From the NCBI GenBank assembly GCA_051878085.1, contig JBJEJN010000064.1, positions 1-15,589 of the forward strand: a DNA stretch of 15,589 bases, given 5' to 3'. The DNA comes from SFTH01 sp051878085 (lineage in GTDB: Bacteria; Bacillota; Clostridia; Christensenellales; Aristaeellaceae). A model generated the notes under the pieces. That model was given only the letters and a program-made list of their open reading frames with translations, was not told where the DNA came from and made no database searches. This document shows, in pieces, positions 1 through 7,870 of the stretch. Numbering within the stretch: position 1 is the stretch's first letter; the number at the start of each line of letters is the position of its first letter. A program made the translations under genes and the position numbers.

Positions 1-482
1 ATCTGCGCAACAATCCCGGCGGACTGCTGAGCGACGTGGTGGAGATTGCCGATCTGCTGCTGCCGGAGGGCACGGTGGTCTATGTGGAGAACCGCGCGGG
101 TGAGCGCATCACCTACAGCTCGGATGCGGAATACTGGGATGTGCCGCTGGTGGTGCTGATCAACGGCATGTCCGCCAGCGCTTCGGAGATCCTTGCGGCG
201 GCGGTGCAGGACTTCGACCGGGGCGCGCTGGTCGGCACGCGCAGCTACGGCAAGGGGATCGTGCAGTCGCTGCTGGTGTTTGAGAACGACGGCGCGGGCA
301 TGCAGTACACCTCGGCTACCTACTACACGCCGTCCGGGCGCTGCATCCACGGCACGGGCGTTTCGCCGGACATCGTTGTGGAGGCGCCGGAGGGCTATTA
401 CAACCTCACCGGCGTGCCCGATCCCGAAAATGATGTGCAGCTGAAGGCGGCGCTTGAACAGCTGGAGCAGCGGATGCGGTAG
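1..482 (+). CDS. S41 family C-terminal processing peptidase, 3' part only
   Basis: This is the carboxy-terminal part of a CtpA/Prc-type serine protease; the start lies outside the window and the reading frame is open from the first base (codons begin at base 3). The first residues read LRNNPGGLL, the substrate-channel motif of S41 peptidases. The SASASE motif at bases 171-188 carries the nucleophilic serine, and the lysine of YGKG (codon 252-254) completes the Ser-Lys dyad. The tail, with GVSPDIVV and a short Leu/Glu-rich helix, is the usual family end. Family members are membrane-anchored or secreted and trim protein C-termini; in spore formers some act in sporulation signalling. The N-terminal signal and PDZ domain cannot be seen here. 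No convincing terminator follows the TAG stop, so read-through towards the small gene at 583 is possible. Confidence 0.9.
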   Translation, partial: LRNNPGGLLSDVVEIADLLLPEGTVVYVENRAGERITYSSDAEYWDVPLVVLINGMSASASEILAAAVQDFDRGALVGTRSYGKGIVQSLLVFENDGAGMQYTSATYYTPSGRCIHGTGVSPDIVVEAPEGYYNLTGVPDPENDVQLKAALEQLEQRMR

Positions 483-510
483 CACATTTTCCATATTTTT
501 GACATCGGAC

Positions 511-540
511 GCATAAAGGCGGCGGCAAGCGGGCATTTTA
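511..540 (+). promoter_or_regulatory. Possible sigma-G/F type promoter for the DUF1540 gene
   Basis: GCATA at 511-515 and CATTTTA at 534-540 are 18 nt apart. This fits the forespore consensus (GnATA, about 17-18 nt, CATnnTA), and it would place the transcript start about 35 nt before the ATG at 583. A TTGACA at 499-504 lies nearby, but no -10 box sits at the right distance for sigma-A. The motif is short and degenerate, so this is a suggestion only. Confidence 0.3.
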
Positions 541-582
541 AACTCGCCGGAAACGGTAGAACAATGAATGAGGTGAGTGAAC

Positions 583-756
583 ATGAGTCACAAGCAGGCA
601 AACAACGCCATTCGCTGCCGCGTGGACAGCTGCGAATACCACTGCGACGATCAGCAGTACTGCTCCCTGTCCAGCATTCAGGTGGAGCCCTGTGCAAACT
701 GCCACAGCGGCAAGGCCAGCGACGAGAGCATGTGCGCAAGCTACAAGTGCAAGTAA
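583..756 (+). CDS. DUF1540 small cysteine-rich protein
   Basis: This 57-residue protein begins MSHKQANNAIRC. It has eight cysteines, at residues 12, 17, 21, 27, 37, 40, 51 and 56, including CxxxxC, CxxxC and CxxC spacings. The pattern IRCRVDSCEYH, then a central cysteine followed by IQVEPC, matches the DUF1540 cysteine motif, a short domain common in Clostridia and often assumed to bind metal. The function is not established. An AGGTGAG ribosome binding site at 571-577 sits 5 nt before the ATG and fixes the start. The gene stands alone between the protease gene and a terminator, in convergent orientation to the two-component pair. A role in spores is possible if the promoter reading is right, but the protein itself does not show it. 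Confidence 0.85.
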   Translation: MSHKQANNAIRCRVDSCEYHCDDQQYCSLSSIQVEPCANCHSGKASDESMCASYKCK

Positions 757-778
757 ACTGAATTCAAAGCACAAATCG

Positions 779-805
779 GGGCACTCCCTTAGCAGGGGAG
801 TGCCC
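779..805. terminator. Bidirectional hairpin terminator between convergent genes
   Basis: A perfect 10-bp stem, GGGCACTCCC with GGGAGTGCCC, encloses a 7-nt loop. On the plus strand it is followed by TGTGTAGTTT, and on the minus strand by GATTTGTGCTTT. It lies between the stop of the DUF1540 gene (756) and the stop of the minus-strand response regulator (824), so it can end both transcripts. The T-tracts are interrupted, so it may be moderately efficient. Confidence 0.8.
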
Positions 806-823
806 TGTGTAGTTTAACTTCGA

Positions 824-1540
824 TCAGTCCTCGCCATTGCTCATGCGGTAGCCCACGCCGATCTCCGTGAAGATGTAGCGCGGCTCGTCGGGATTGGGCT
901 CGATCTTGCGGCGGATGCTGGCCATGTGCACGCGCAGGATCTTGTTGTCCCGGTTCGCGGACGGCCCCCAGAGCTCGCGCAGCATGGCCCGGTAGGTGAT
1001 GACCTGCCCGGCGTGCTTGCCCAGCAGCGCAACGATGCGGAATTCGTTGGGAGTGAGGTTGGTGTCCTGCCCTGCGAGGTAGACCCGGTGGCGGTTGTAG
1101 TCGATCTTCAGCTCGCCCACCTCGAATATGCCGTTGAGCGCCACGCCCTCGTCCCGGGAGGTGGTGTGGGTGTGGCGGATGGCCGCGCGGATGCGGGCCA
1201 GCAGCTCGATCTTGCCGAAGGGCTTGGTGAGGTAGTCGTCCGCGCCCAGATCCAGCGCGTCGGCCTTGTCCTGCTCCATGCTGCGGGCGGAGATGACGAT
1301 GATGGGCGTGCTGGTCCATGCGCGCACGCTGCGGATGATCTGGTTGCCGTCCATGTCCGGAAGGCCCAGATCCAGCAGGATGCAGTCCGGGCAGTGGGAT
1401 GAGATCATCTCCAGCGCGTCCTTGCCCGTCTCGCACAGGATCACATTGTAGTTTTCTGCGACCAGGGTGTGCTTCAGGAACTTGCAGATTCCGGGATCGT
1501 CCTCCACGACCAGAATTTTGCTGCGCAGCTCATTCGCCAT
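824..1540 (-). CDS. kdpE: KdpE-like OmpR-family response regulator
   Basis: This 238-residue regulator has an N-terminal receiver domain (about residues 7-120) and a C-terminal OmpR/PhoB winged helix (about 135-235). Receiver residues are intact: acidic pair D14/D15, phosphoacceptor D57 in LLDLGLPDMDG, S84 in VISARS, and K106 in LTKPF. The DNA-binding half shows LTPNEFRIVALL and ends with YIFTEIGVGYRM, as in KdpE. The start at 1540 is chosen because AGGAGG at 1547-1552 lies 6 nt upstream, inside the end of the kinase gene. An in-frame ATG only two codons upstream abuts the AGGAGG and is less likely. The gene overlaps the kinase by 11 nt, so the two are probably translationally coupled. Classic KdpE activates the kdpFABC potassium pump, which is not in this window, so the target is unknown; the neighbouring pyrophosphatase gene is a candidate. 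Confidence 0.85.
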   Translation of the reverse strand: MANELRSKILVVEDDPGICKFLKHTLVAENYNVILCETGKDALEMISSHCPDCILLDLGLPDMDGNQIIRSVRAWTSTPIIVISARSMEQDKADALDLGADDYLTKPFGKIELLARIRAAIRHTHTTSRDEGVALNGIFEVGELKIDYNRHRVYLAGQDTNLTPNEFRIVALLGKHAGQVITYRAMLRELWGPSANRDNKILRVHMASIRRKIEPNPDEPRYIFTEIGVGYRMSNGED

Positions 1541-2600
1541 ACGCATCCTCCTCATCCGGCAGCCAGAAGCTGACCCTCGCGCCGCCGCTTTTTCGATTGT
1601 AAGCCTGGATGTCGCCGCCGTGGGCGTGGAGAATCGCCCGGCAGGCGGAAAGCCCGATGCCCATGTTGCGCCGTCCGTCCGGATGATCGCCCTCCCGGAC
1701 GGAGCTCTGCCCGTCGAAGGCGTGGGGGAGCTGCTGGGGCGCAAAGCCCGCGCCGTCGTCCTCCACGGTCACGCGCACGCGCCCGCGCTCCCGGGCGATG
1801 CGCACGTCGATGTGCGTGGTGGTTCTTCCGTGCATCACCGCGTTTTCCAGCAGATTGATCAGCACCTGCTCGATCAGCGTGGCGTCCATGTCCGTCACAA
1901 GGATCTCGTCCGGCTTGTCCACGCTGATGGGAATGTCGCCGTAATTCTTGCGGAACTTGCCGATGGCGCTGCCCAGCACCTCCTCGACGACCTCCGCCTC
2001 CTTCTTGAGCTTCACGCCCTCGCCGCTGAACTTCGTCACGGAGAGGATGTTCTCGGTCATGCGCACCAGCCAGCGGGCGTCCTTGTTGATCTCCCGGGCG
2101 AGATCCATGCGGTCGGCATCGCTGAGATTCGCGTCCTCCATCAGCACCGAGCTTGCGCCCAGCATGGAGGTCAGCGGCGTGCGCAGGTCGTGGGACACCG
2201 AGCGCAAGAGGTCGGCGCGCATCTTCTCGCGCTCCATCTCGAAGCGCAGCTGCTCCTGCTTCTTGATCTGCGTGGTCAGCGTGCTGATGAGCACCGACAC
2301 CAGCAGCATGCAGGCGAAGGTCAGCGGATAGCCCGAGATGGAGAAGTTGAACTCCAGAAAGGGGTAGGTGAAGATGTAGTTCACGCAGATCACGCTGACC
2401 GCCGAGGCGATGAAGCCCCAGACGTAGCCGCTGGTGAAGCGGGCGATCAGTGCCACCGCCAGGATGAACAGCGAGGGCGCGAAGGGGTTGCTGTCGTTGT
2501 GCAGCTGGGAGAGAAGCCCGGAAATCAGAACCGCCAGACTGAGGAAGCCGGCGGACGCCAGCGCGTTCCGAAGCACCTGTTTCCATGTAATCTTCTTCAT
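1530..2600 (-). CDS. KdpD-like short sensor histidine kinase (DUF4118 membrane domain)
   Basis: This 356-residue kinase resembles only the C-terminal half of KdpD. Four hydrophobic segments near residues 13-32, 43-57, 60-79 and 92-109 form a DUF4118-type membrane domain, followed by a short linker. The H-box SVSHDLRTPLTSMLG has H137 as the phosphorylated residue. The ATPase has an N-box INLLENAV, DDGAGF, and NMGIGLSACRAIL, the KdpD form of the G-box. The cytoplasmic KdpD and universal-stress domains at the N-terminus of full-length KdpD (about 900 residues) are missing. This is not a broken gene: AGGAGG at 2607-2612 is 6 nt before the ATG at 2600 and a promoter lies just upstream. A TTG at 2624 in the same frame has no ribosome binding site. 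The signal it senses cannot be read from sequence; potassium or turgor is a guess from family. Confidence 0.85.
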   Translation of the reverse strand: MKKITWKQVLRNALASAGFLSLAVLISGLLSQLHNDSNPFAPSLFILAVALIARFTSGYVWGFIASAVSVICVNYIFTYPFLEFNFSISGYPLTFACMLLVSVLISTLTTQIKKQEQLRFEMEREKMRADLLRSVSHDLRTPLTSMLGASSVLMEDANLSDADRMDLAREINKDARWLVRMTENILSVTKFSGEGVKLKKEAEVVEEVLGSAIGKFRKNYGDIPISVDKPDEILVTDMDATLIEQVLINLLENAVMHGRTTTHIDVRIARERGRVRVTVEDDGAGFAPQQLPHAFDGQSSVREGDHPDGRRNMGIGLSACRAILHAHGGDIQAYNRKSGGARVSFWLPDEEDAYGE

Positions 2601-2843
2601 GCGGAGCCTCCTTCCATCTGACAAAATCCCTTGTGTACATTATAGCACAGATCGCTCCCATCTTGCCGGATTCTATACGCGGAATCGCCTTTCTTTCCGG
2701 AAAATTAGCGCCGCTTTGCTGTACAATAAATGTGATTTGGATTTTCGCGGACGGCAAAAAAATTGCGGACTTCCAGAGAAAACTGAAACTGCGGGCATGG
2801 CAAAAACGCGCCTGCAAACAAAGGAAAACGGAGGGAAAGACCT
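2601..2843. other. Divergent intergenic region between the kinase and pyrophosphatase genes
   Basis: This stretch of about 240 nt is the least GC-rich part of the first third of the window and must hold both divergent promoters. The minus-strand promoter is at 2639-2647. For the pyrophosphatase, TACAAT at 2722-2727 is the best -10 candidate, but no -35 box stands at the right distance. TGTACA occurs at 2634-2639 and 2720-2725, each time running into an AT-rich box. A 10-bp palindrome, TTTCCGGAAA, is at 2694-2703. No RNA gene or riboswitch fold was recognised. Confidence 0.5.
2639..2647 (-). promoter_or_regulatory. Extended -10 promoter for the two-component operon
   Basis: Read on the minus strand, this is TGCTATAAT, a consensus TATAAT (2644-2639) with the TG extension one base upstream. 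No good -35 box lies 16-18 nt further upstream, which fits an extended -10 promoter or one that needs an activator. The transcript would start near 2632 and give a leader of about 30 nt before the kinase ATG at 2600. Confidence 0.5.
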
Positions 2844-4973
<2,130 letters not shown>

Positions 4974-5027
4974 TTCCGGAGCGCAAGCTCCTGAATGAAC
5001 GGTTTATGACCGAATCTCATATAGCAG

Positions 5028-5056
5028 ACGGGCTGCACGCAAAGCGTGCGGCCCGT
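5028..5056 (+). terminator. Hairpin terminator after the pyrophosphatase gene
   Basis: A 13-bp stem (ACGGGCTGCACGC with GCGTGCGGCCCGT, one G-U pair) closes a 3-nt AAA loop and is followed by TCTCTGTGTG. It starts 54 nt after the TAA stop. The T-tract is poor but the stem is very stable. It separates the pyrophosphatase from the fatty acid operon promoter 100 nt downstream. Confidence 0.75.
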
Positions 5057-5157
5057 TCTCTGTGTGGAGAACGGCCATCCATGCCTGAAAATTTACATTT
5101 CATGACCGGAAGCGGACGGAAATGCGGCACAAATAACGCCCATTTTGCGAAAAATGC

Positions 5158-5186
5158 TTGACAAACCAATATACGGGAAATATAAT
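5158..5186 (+). promoter_or_regulatory. Near-consensus sigma-A promoter of the fatty acid synthesis operon
   Basis: TTGACA (5158-5163) and TATAAT (5181-5186) both match consensus exactly and are 17 nt apart, the ideal spacing. Transcription should start near 5193, giving a leader of about 29 nt to the repressor ATG at 5222. It is the strongest promoter in the window, which fits an operon held down by a repressor. Confidence 0.9.
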
Positions 5187-5200
5187 TTGTTAGGCAAACT
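5184..5200 (+). promoter_or_regulatory. Candidate FabT/MarR operator over the -10 and start point
   Basis: AATTTG-TTAGG-CAAACT forms an imperfect palindrome centred on base 5192, with matching half-sites except one position (AATTTG against AGTTTG). It resembles the AGTTTG...CAAACT boxes bound by streptococcal FabT, as I remember them. It overlaps the last bases of the -10 box and the predicted start point, where a bound repressor would block polymerase. The first gene downstream encodes a MarR-family protein, so autoregulation is likely. Confidence 0.55.
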
Positions 5201-5221
5201 AAAGAAAAAGGAGCCCGACAG

Positions 5222-5701
5222 ATGGATCCCTTTCTGCATGCATTCAATGAAATGCTGACCACAACCTATCGCTCGATCTGCAAGGTGGAGGAGCTCATGC
5301 TGCGCAAGCTGAGCAGCGGCGAACTGAGCCTGCACGAGATGCACATGCTGGAGAGCATCGGCAAGCACAAGGGGGAGGACGTGACCATCACGGATCTAGC
5401 ACAGGATCTGGACATCACGCCGCCCTCGGTCACGGCGATGGTCAAGCGGCTCGAGCACAAGGGCTTCATCACCAAATCGCGCTCCGGCGTGGATGCGCGC
5501 CGCGTGTGCATCCTGCTGACCGAGCAGGGAAGGCGCGCGGAGGTGGCGCACAGGCTGTTCCATCGAAAGATGGTGCGGGCCATCACCAAGGATCTGACGG
5601 ACACGGAGCGCGAGGCAATCGCCACGGGCCTGAAAAAGATGAATGCCTTCATGGAGGAGAGCATTCGGGAATGTGTCAACGGAAAGGAAGAAAAGCAATG
5701 A
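5222..5701 (+). CDS. fabT: MarR-family transcriptional regulator, FabT-like repressor of fatty acid synthesis
   Basis: This 159-residue protein has the MarR fold: N-terminal dimer helix, a winged helix-turn-helix at about residues 50-105, and C-terminal dimer helices. The recognition region reads TITDLAQDLDITPPSVTAMV, and the wing carries SGVDARRVCILLTEQG, with the Asp-Arg-Arg typical of MarR proteins. AAGGAG at 5208-5213 lies 8 nt before the ATG. It is the first gene of the operon and its stop overlaps the fabH start (ATGA). In streptococci and relatives, FabT in this position represses fab genes and uses long-chain acyl-ACP as corepressor. Position and fold support the same job here; the ligand is inferred from the family. 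A general MarR regulator of another effector remains possible. Confidence 0.85.
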   Translation: MDPFLHAFNEMLTTTYRSICKVEELMLRKLSSGELSLHEMHMLESIGKHKGEDVTITDLAQDLDITPPSVTAMVKRLEHKGFITKSRSGVDARRVCILLTEQGRRAEVAHRLFHRKMVRAITKDLTDTEREAIATGLKKMNAFMEESIRECVNGKEEKQ

Positions 5702-6654
5702 GAATTCTGGGAACGGGCAGCGCTGTTCCGGCATTCACGCTGGAGAATGAACGCCTGACGGAGTTTCTGGACACCAGCGACGAATGGATTCGCACGCGCA
5801 CGGGCATCTGCTCGCGTCAGATCATGACGGACGAGACGATCCTGCAGCTGGGCGCGCAGGCGGCAAAGAATGCGCTGGAGAACGCGGGCCTCAGCGCTGC
5901 GGATGTGGATTACATCCTCTGCTCCACGGTGCAGGCGGACACGGTTACGCCGTCGCTGGCCTGCCTGCTGCAAAAGGAGATCGGCGCAAGCTGCCCCGCG
6001 GTGGACATCAACGGCGCGTGCTCGGGCTTTATCTATGCGCTGGATCTGGCGGACGCCTACCTGAAGGCGGGCAAGGCGCAGCGCATGCTGGTGGTGTGCG
6101 CCGAGAGCATGAGCCGCATCGCCGATTGGACCGACCGCTCCACCTGCGTGCTGTTCGGCGACGGTGCGGGCGCAGTGGTGCTGGACGGCGGCGAGGCCCG
6201 CTTCCGCGCGAATCTCACCAGCGAGGGCAACGCCACGCCGCTATACTTCAACGTGCGCTCGGGCAACAGCCCCTTCATGCAGCACGGCGAGGAGATGCAG
6301 GGACTGTACATGGACGGCCCGGAGATCTACAAGTTCGCCGTGTCCCACTCCTTCGCTGGTCTCAAGCAGGTGGCGGAGGACGAGGGCGTTGCCATCGACG
6401 GCATCGACCACTTCCTGCTGCACCAGGCCAACAAGCGCATCATCGATGCGGTGCGCACGCGCCTGAAGCAGCCGGAGGAGAAGTTTCCGACGAACGTCGC
6501 GGTGCGGGGAAATACCTCATCCGCCAGCATTCCGATCCTGCTGGACGAGGAGAACCGCAAGGGCCGCTTCCACAAGGGCGACCTGCTGGCCATGAGCGCC
6601 TTCGGCGCGGGCCTGGCCACCGGCGCATGCATCATCGAATGGACCAGGGAGTAA
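5698..6654 (+). CDS. fabH: Beta-ketoacyl-ACP synthase III (initiating condensation)
   Basis: This 318-residue FabH condenses an acyl-CoA primer, usually acetyl-CoA, with malonyl-ACP to begin a fatty acid chain. The thiolase-fold halves and the catalytic triad are present: Cys108 in DINGACSGF, His242 in LLHQANKRI and Asn272 in RGNTSSASIP. The N-terminal TSDEWIRTRTGI and the GDGAGAVVL block are family hallmarks. The start at 5698 is chosen because the protein begins directly at MRILGTGSAVP, as FabH proteins do, and overlaps the repressor stop in an ATGA. The ribosome binding site (GGAAAGGAAG) lies inside the repressor gene. Primer preference for straight or branched chains cannot be read from the sequence with confidence. 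Confidence 0.95.
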   Translation: MRILGTGSAVPAFTLENERLTEFLDTSDEWIRTRTGICSRQIMTDETILQLGAQAAKNALENAGLSAADVDYILCSTVQADTVTPSLACLLQKEIGASCPAVDINGACSGFIYALDLADAYLKAGKAQRMLVVCAESMSRIADWTDRSTCVLFGDGAGAVVLDGGEARFRANLTSEGNATPLYFNVRSGNSPFMQHGEEMQGLYMDGPEIYKFAVSHSFAGLKQVAEDEGVAIDGIDHFLLHQANKRIIDAVRTRLKQPEEKFPTNVAVRGNTSSASIPILLDEENRKGRFHKGDLLAMSAFGAGLATGACIIEWTRE

Positions 6655-6660
6655 TTCCCT
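6646..6660 (+). other. Small hairpin around the fabH stop codon
   Basis: AGGGA at 6646-6650 pairs with TCCCT at 6656-6660, leaving GTAAT as the loop, which holds the TAA stop of fabH. It is only a 5-bp stem without a T-tract, so it is not a terminator. It could mark an RNA processing point between fabH and acpP, or be chance. Confidence 0.25.
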
Positions 6661-6680
6661 TCCAGATACAACCCAACAAG

Positions 6681-6692
6681 CTAAAATTTTAG
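6681..6692 (+). promoter_or_regulatory. Perfect 12-bp AT-rich palindrome at the acpP ribosome binding site
   Basis: CTAAAATTTTAG is a perfect palindrome whose last two bases are the first two of the AGGAGG ribosome binding site (6691-6696) of acpP. It stands out in a GC-rich operon. It could bind a regulator as DNA, keep the acpP translation start open in the mRNA, or be part of an internal promoter. No clear -35/-10 pair goes with it. Confidence 0.35.
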
Positions 6693-6704
6693 GAGGAAGC
6701 AATC

Positions 6705-6926
6705 ATGACTTTTGAAACCATCGCAGCCAAGCTGGCCGACTATAAGGGAATCGACGTTGCCACCATCACCATGGACTCTACCTTTGAAGATTTGGCCCTG
6801 GACTCTCTGGACGTTGCGGATCTCGTGATGCAGATCGAGGACGAAATGGGCATCAGCATCGAGCTGGATCCCGAGGTCAAGGACATGCGCGCCCTGGTTG
6901 CCAAGATTGACGAGGCGAAGGCATGA
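6705..6926 (+). CDS. acpP: Acyl carrier protein
   Basis: This 73-residue acidic helical protein carries the growing acyl chain on phosphopantetheine through fatty acid synthesis. The attachment site is Ser34 in ALDSLDVADL, the conserved DSL motif. The length is normal for the family (73-80). AGGAGG at 6691-6696 is 8 nt before the ATG. It is separated from fabH by 50 nt, one of the longest gaps in the operon, which gives it its own translation signal. That fits the high ACP level cells need. Its stop overlaps the fabK start in an ATGA. Confidence 0.96.
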   Translation: MTFETIAAKLADYKGIDVATITMDSTFEDLALDSLDVADLVMQIEDEMGISIELDPEVKDMRALVAKIDEAKA

Positions 6927-7870
6927 TCCACACCGACATCTGTGATCGGCTCGGCATCGAGTTTCCGATCTTTCAGGGCGGCATGGCCTGGGTGAGTGAG
7001 CACAAGCTGGCCGCCGCCGTCTCCAATGCGGGCGGTCTGGGCATCATCTCCGCGATGAACGCCCCCGGCGAGTACCTGAGACAGGAGATTCGCGCTTGCC
7101 GCGAACTGACGGACAAGCCCTTCGGCGTGAACGTCATGCTGATGAGCCCCCATGCAGCCGAGGTCGCCAAGGTTCTGCTGGAGGAAAAGGTTCCGGTGGT
7201 GACCACCGGCGCAGGTCTGCCCGGTATTTACATGAAGGAGTGGGTCCCTGCGGGCATCAAGGTGGTTCCCGTGGTTCCCTCCACGGCCATCGCCAAGCGC
7301 GTCGCCCGCGAGGGTGCGACGGCGGTCATCGCTGAGGGCTGCGAATCCGGCGGCCACGTGGGCGAGTTGACCACCATGACCCTGGTTCCCCAGGTCGTTG
7401 ACGCGGTGGACATCCCCGTGCTGGCCGCAGGCGGCATCGCCGACGGTCGCGGTGTGGCTGCGGCGTTCATGCTGGGCGCGCAGGGCGTGCAGGTGGGCAC
7501 TCGCTTCCTCGTCGCCGAGGAGTGCCAGGTGCACCCCAACTATAAGCAGAAGATCCTGGCGGCGCGCGACATCGACACCGTCGTCACCGGCAAGCGCCTG
7601 GGCCATCCGGTGCGCTGCATGAAGAACCCCTTCTCCCGCGACATGGCCGCGATGGAGTATGATTCCACGCGAACCAACGAGGAGATCGAGAAGTTCGGCG
7701 CGGGCGCGCTGCGCAAGGCCGCCGTCGAGGGCGATATGGAGCGCGGCACCATCATGGCCGGCCAGATCGCCGCAATCGTCAAGAAGGAGCAGCCCGCTGC
7801 CGAGATCATCCGCGAGATGTTCGCCGAGGCGGAGAAGCTGCTGTCGGAGGGAACCAAATGGGTTCGGTAG
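6923..7870 (+). CDS. fabK: Enoyl-ACP reductase II (FMN-dependent)
   Basis: This 315-residue flavoprotein reduces trans-2-enoyl-ACP in the last step of each elongation round. It has the TIM-barrel fold of the FabK/nitronate monooxygenase superfamily. FIFQGG-type and SNAGGLGIIS motifs at the N-terminus bind FMN, and His145 in EGCESGGHVGE matches the catalytic histidine of pneumococcal FabK. VLAAGGIADGRG and VQVGTRFL make the FMN phosphate site. Its place in the fab operon separates it from nitronate monooxygenase. It is the only enoyl reductase in the window; FabK enzymes are not sensitive to triclosan. It overlaps acpP by 4 nt and fabD by 13 nt, indicating tight coupling. Confidence 0.95.
   Translation: MIHTDICDRLGIEFPIFQGGMAWVSEHKLAAAVSNAGGLGIISAMNAPGEYLRQEIRACRELTDKPFGVNVMLMSPHAAEVAKVLLEEKVPVVTTGAGLPGIYMKEWVPAGIKVVPVVPSTAIAKRVAREGATAVIAEGCESGGHVGELTTMTLVPQVVDAVDIPVLAAGGIADGRGVAAAFMLGAQGVQVGTRFLVAEECQVHPNYKQKILAARDIDTVVTGKRLGHPVRCMKNPFSRDMAAMEYDSTRTNEEIEKFGAGALRKAAVEGDMERGTIMAGQIAAIVKKEQPAAEIIREMFAEAEKLLSEGTKWVR

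Noticed and set aside
499..504. TTGACA as the -35 box of a sigma-A promoter for the DUF1540 gene
   Set aside because: The bases 16-18 nt downstream are GC-rich and hold nothing like a -10 box.
1541..1744. N-terminal extension of the response regulator up to 1744
   Set aside because: The extension runs through the kinase gene in another frame and has no similarity to receivers; the family start coincides with the ATG at 1540.
1467..2621. Long plus-strand open frame of 384 codons opposite the kinase
   Set aside because: It lies antisense to a well-supported histidine kinase, is rich in His/Ala/Gly/Arg from GC-rich codon shadows, and has no recognisable domain.
2601..2624. TTG start at 2624 for the sensor kinase
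   Set aside because: It would put the AGGAGG inside the coding region; the ATG at 2600 has that site 6 nt upstream.
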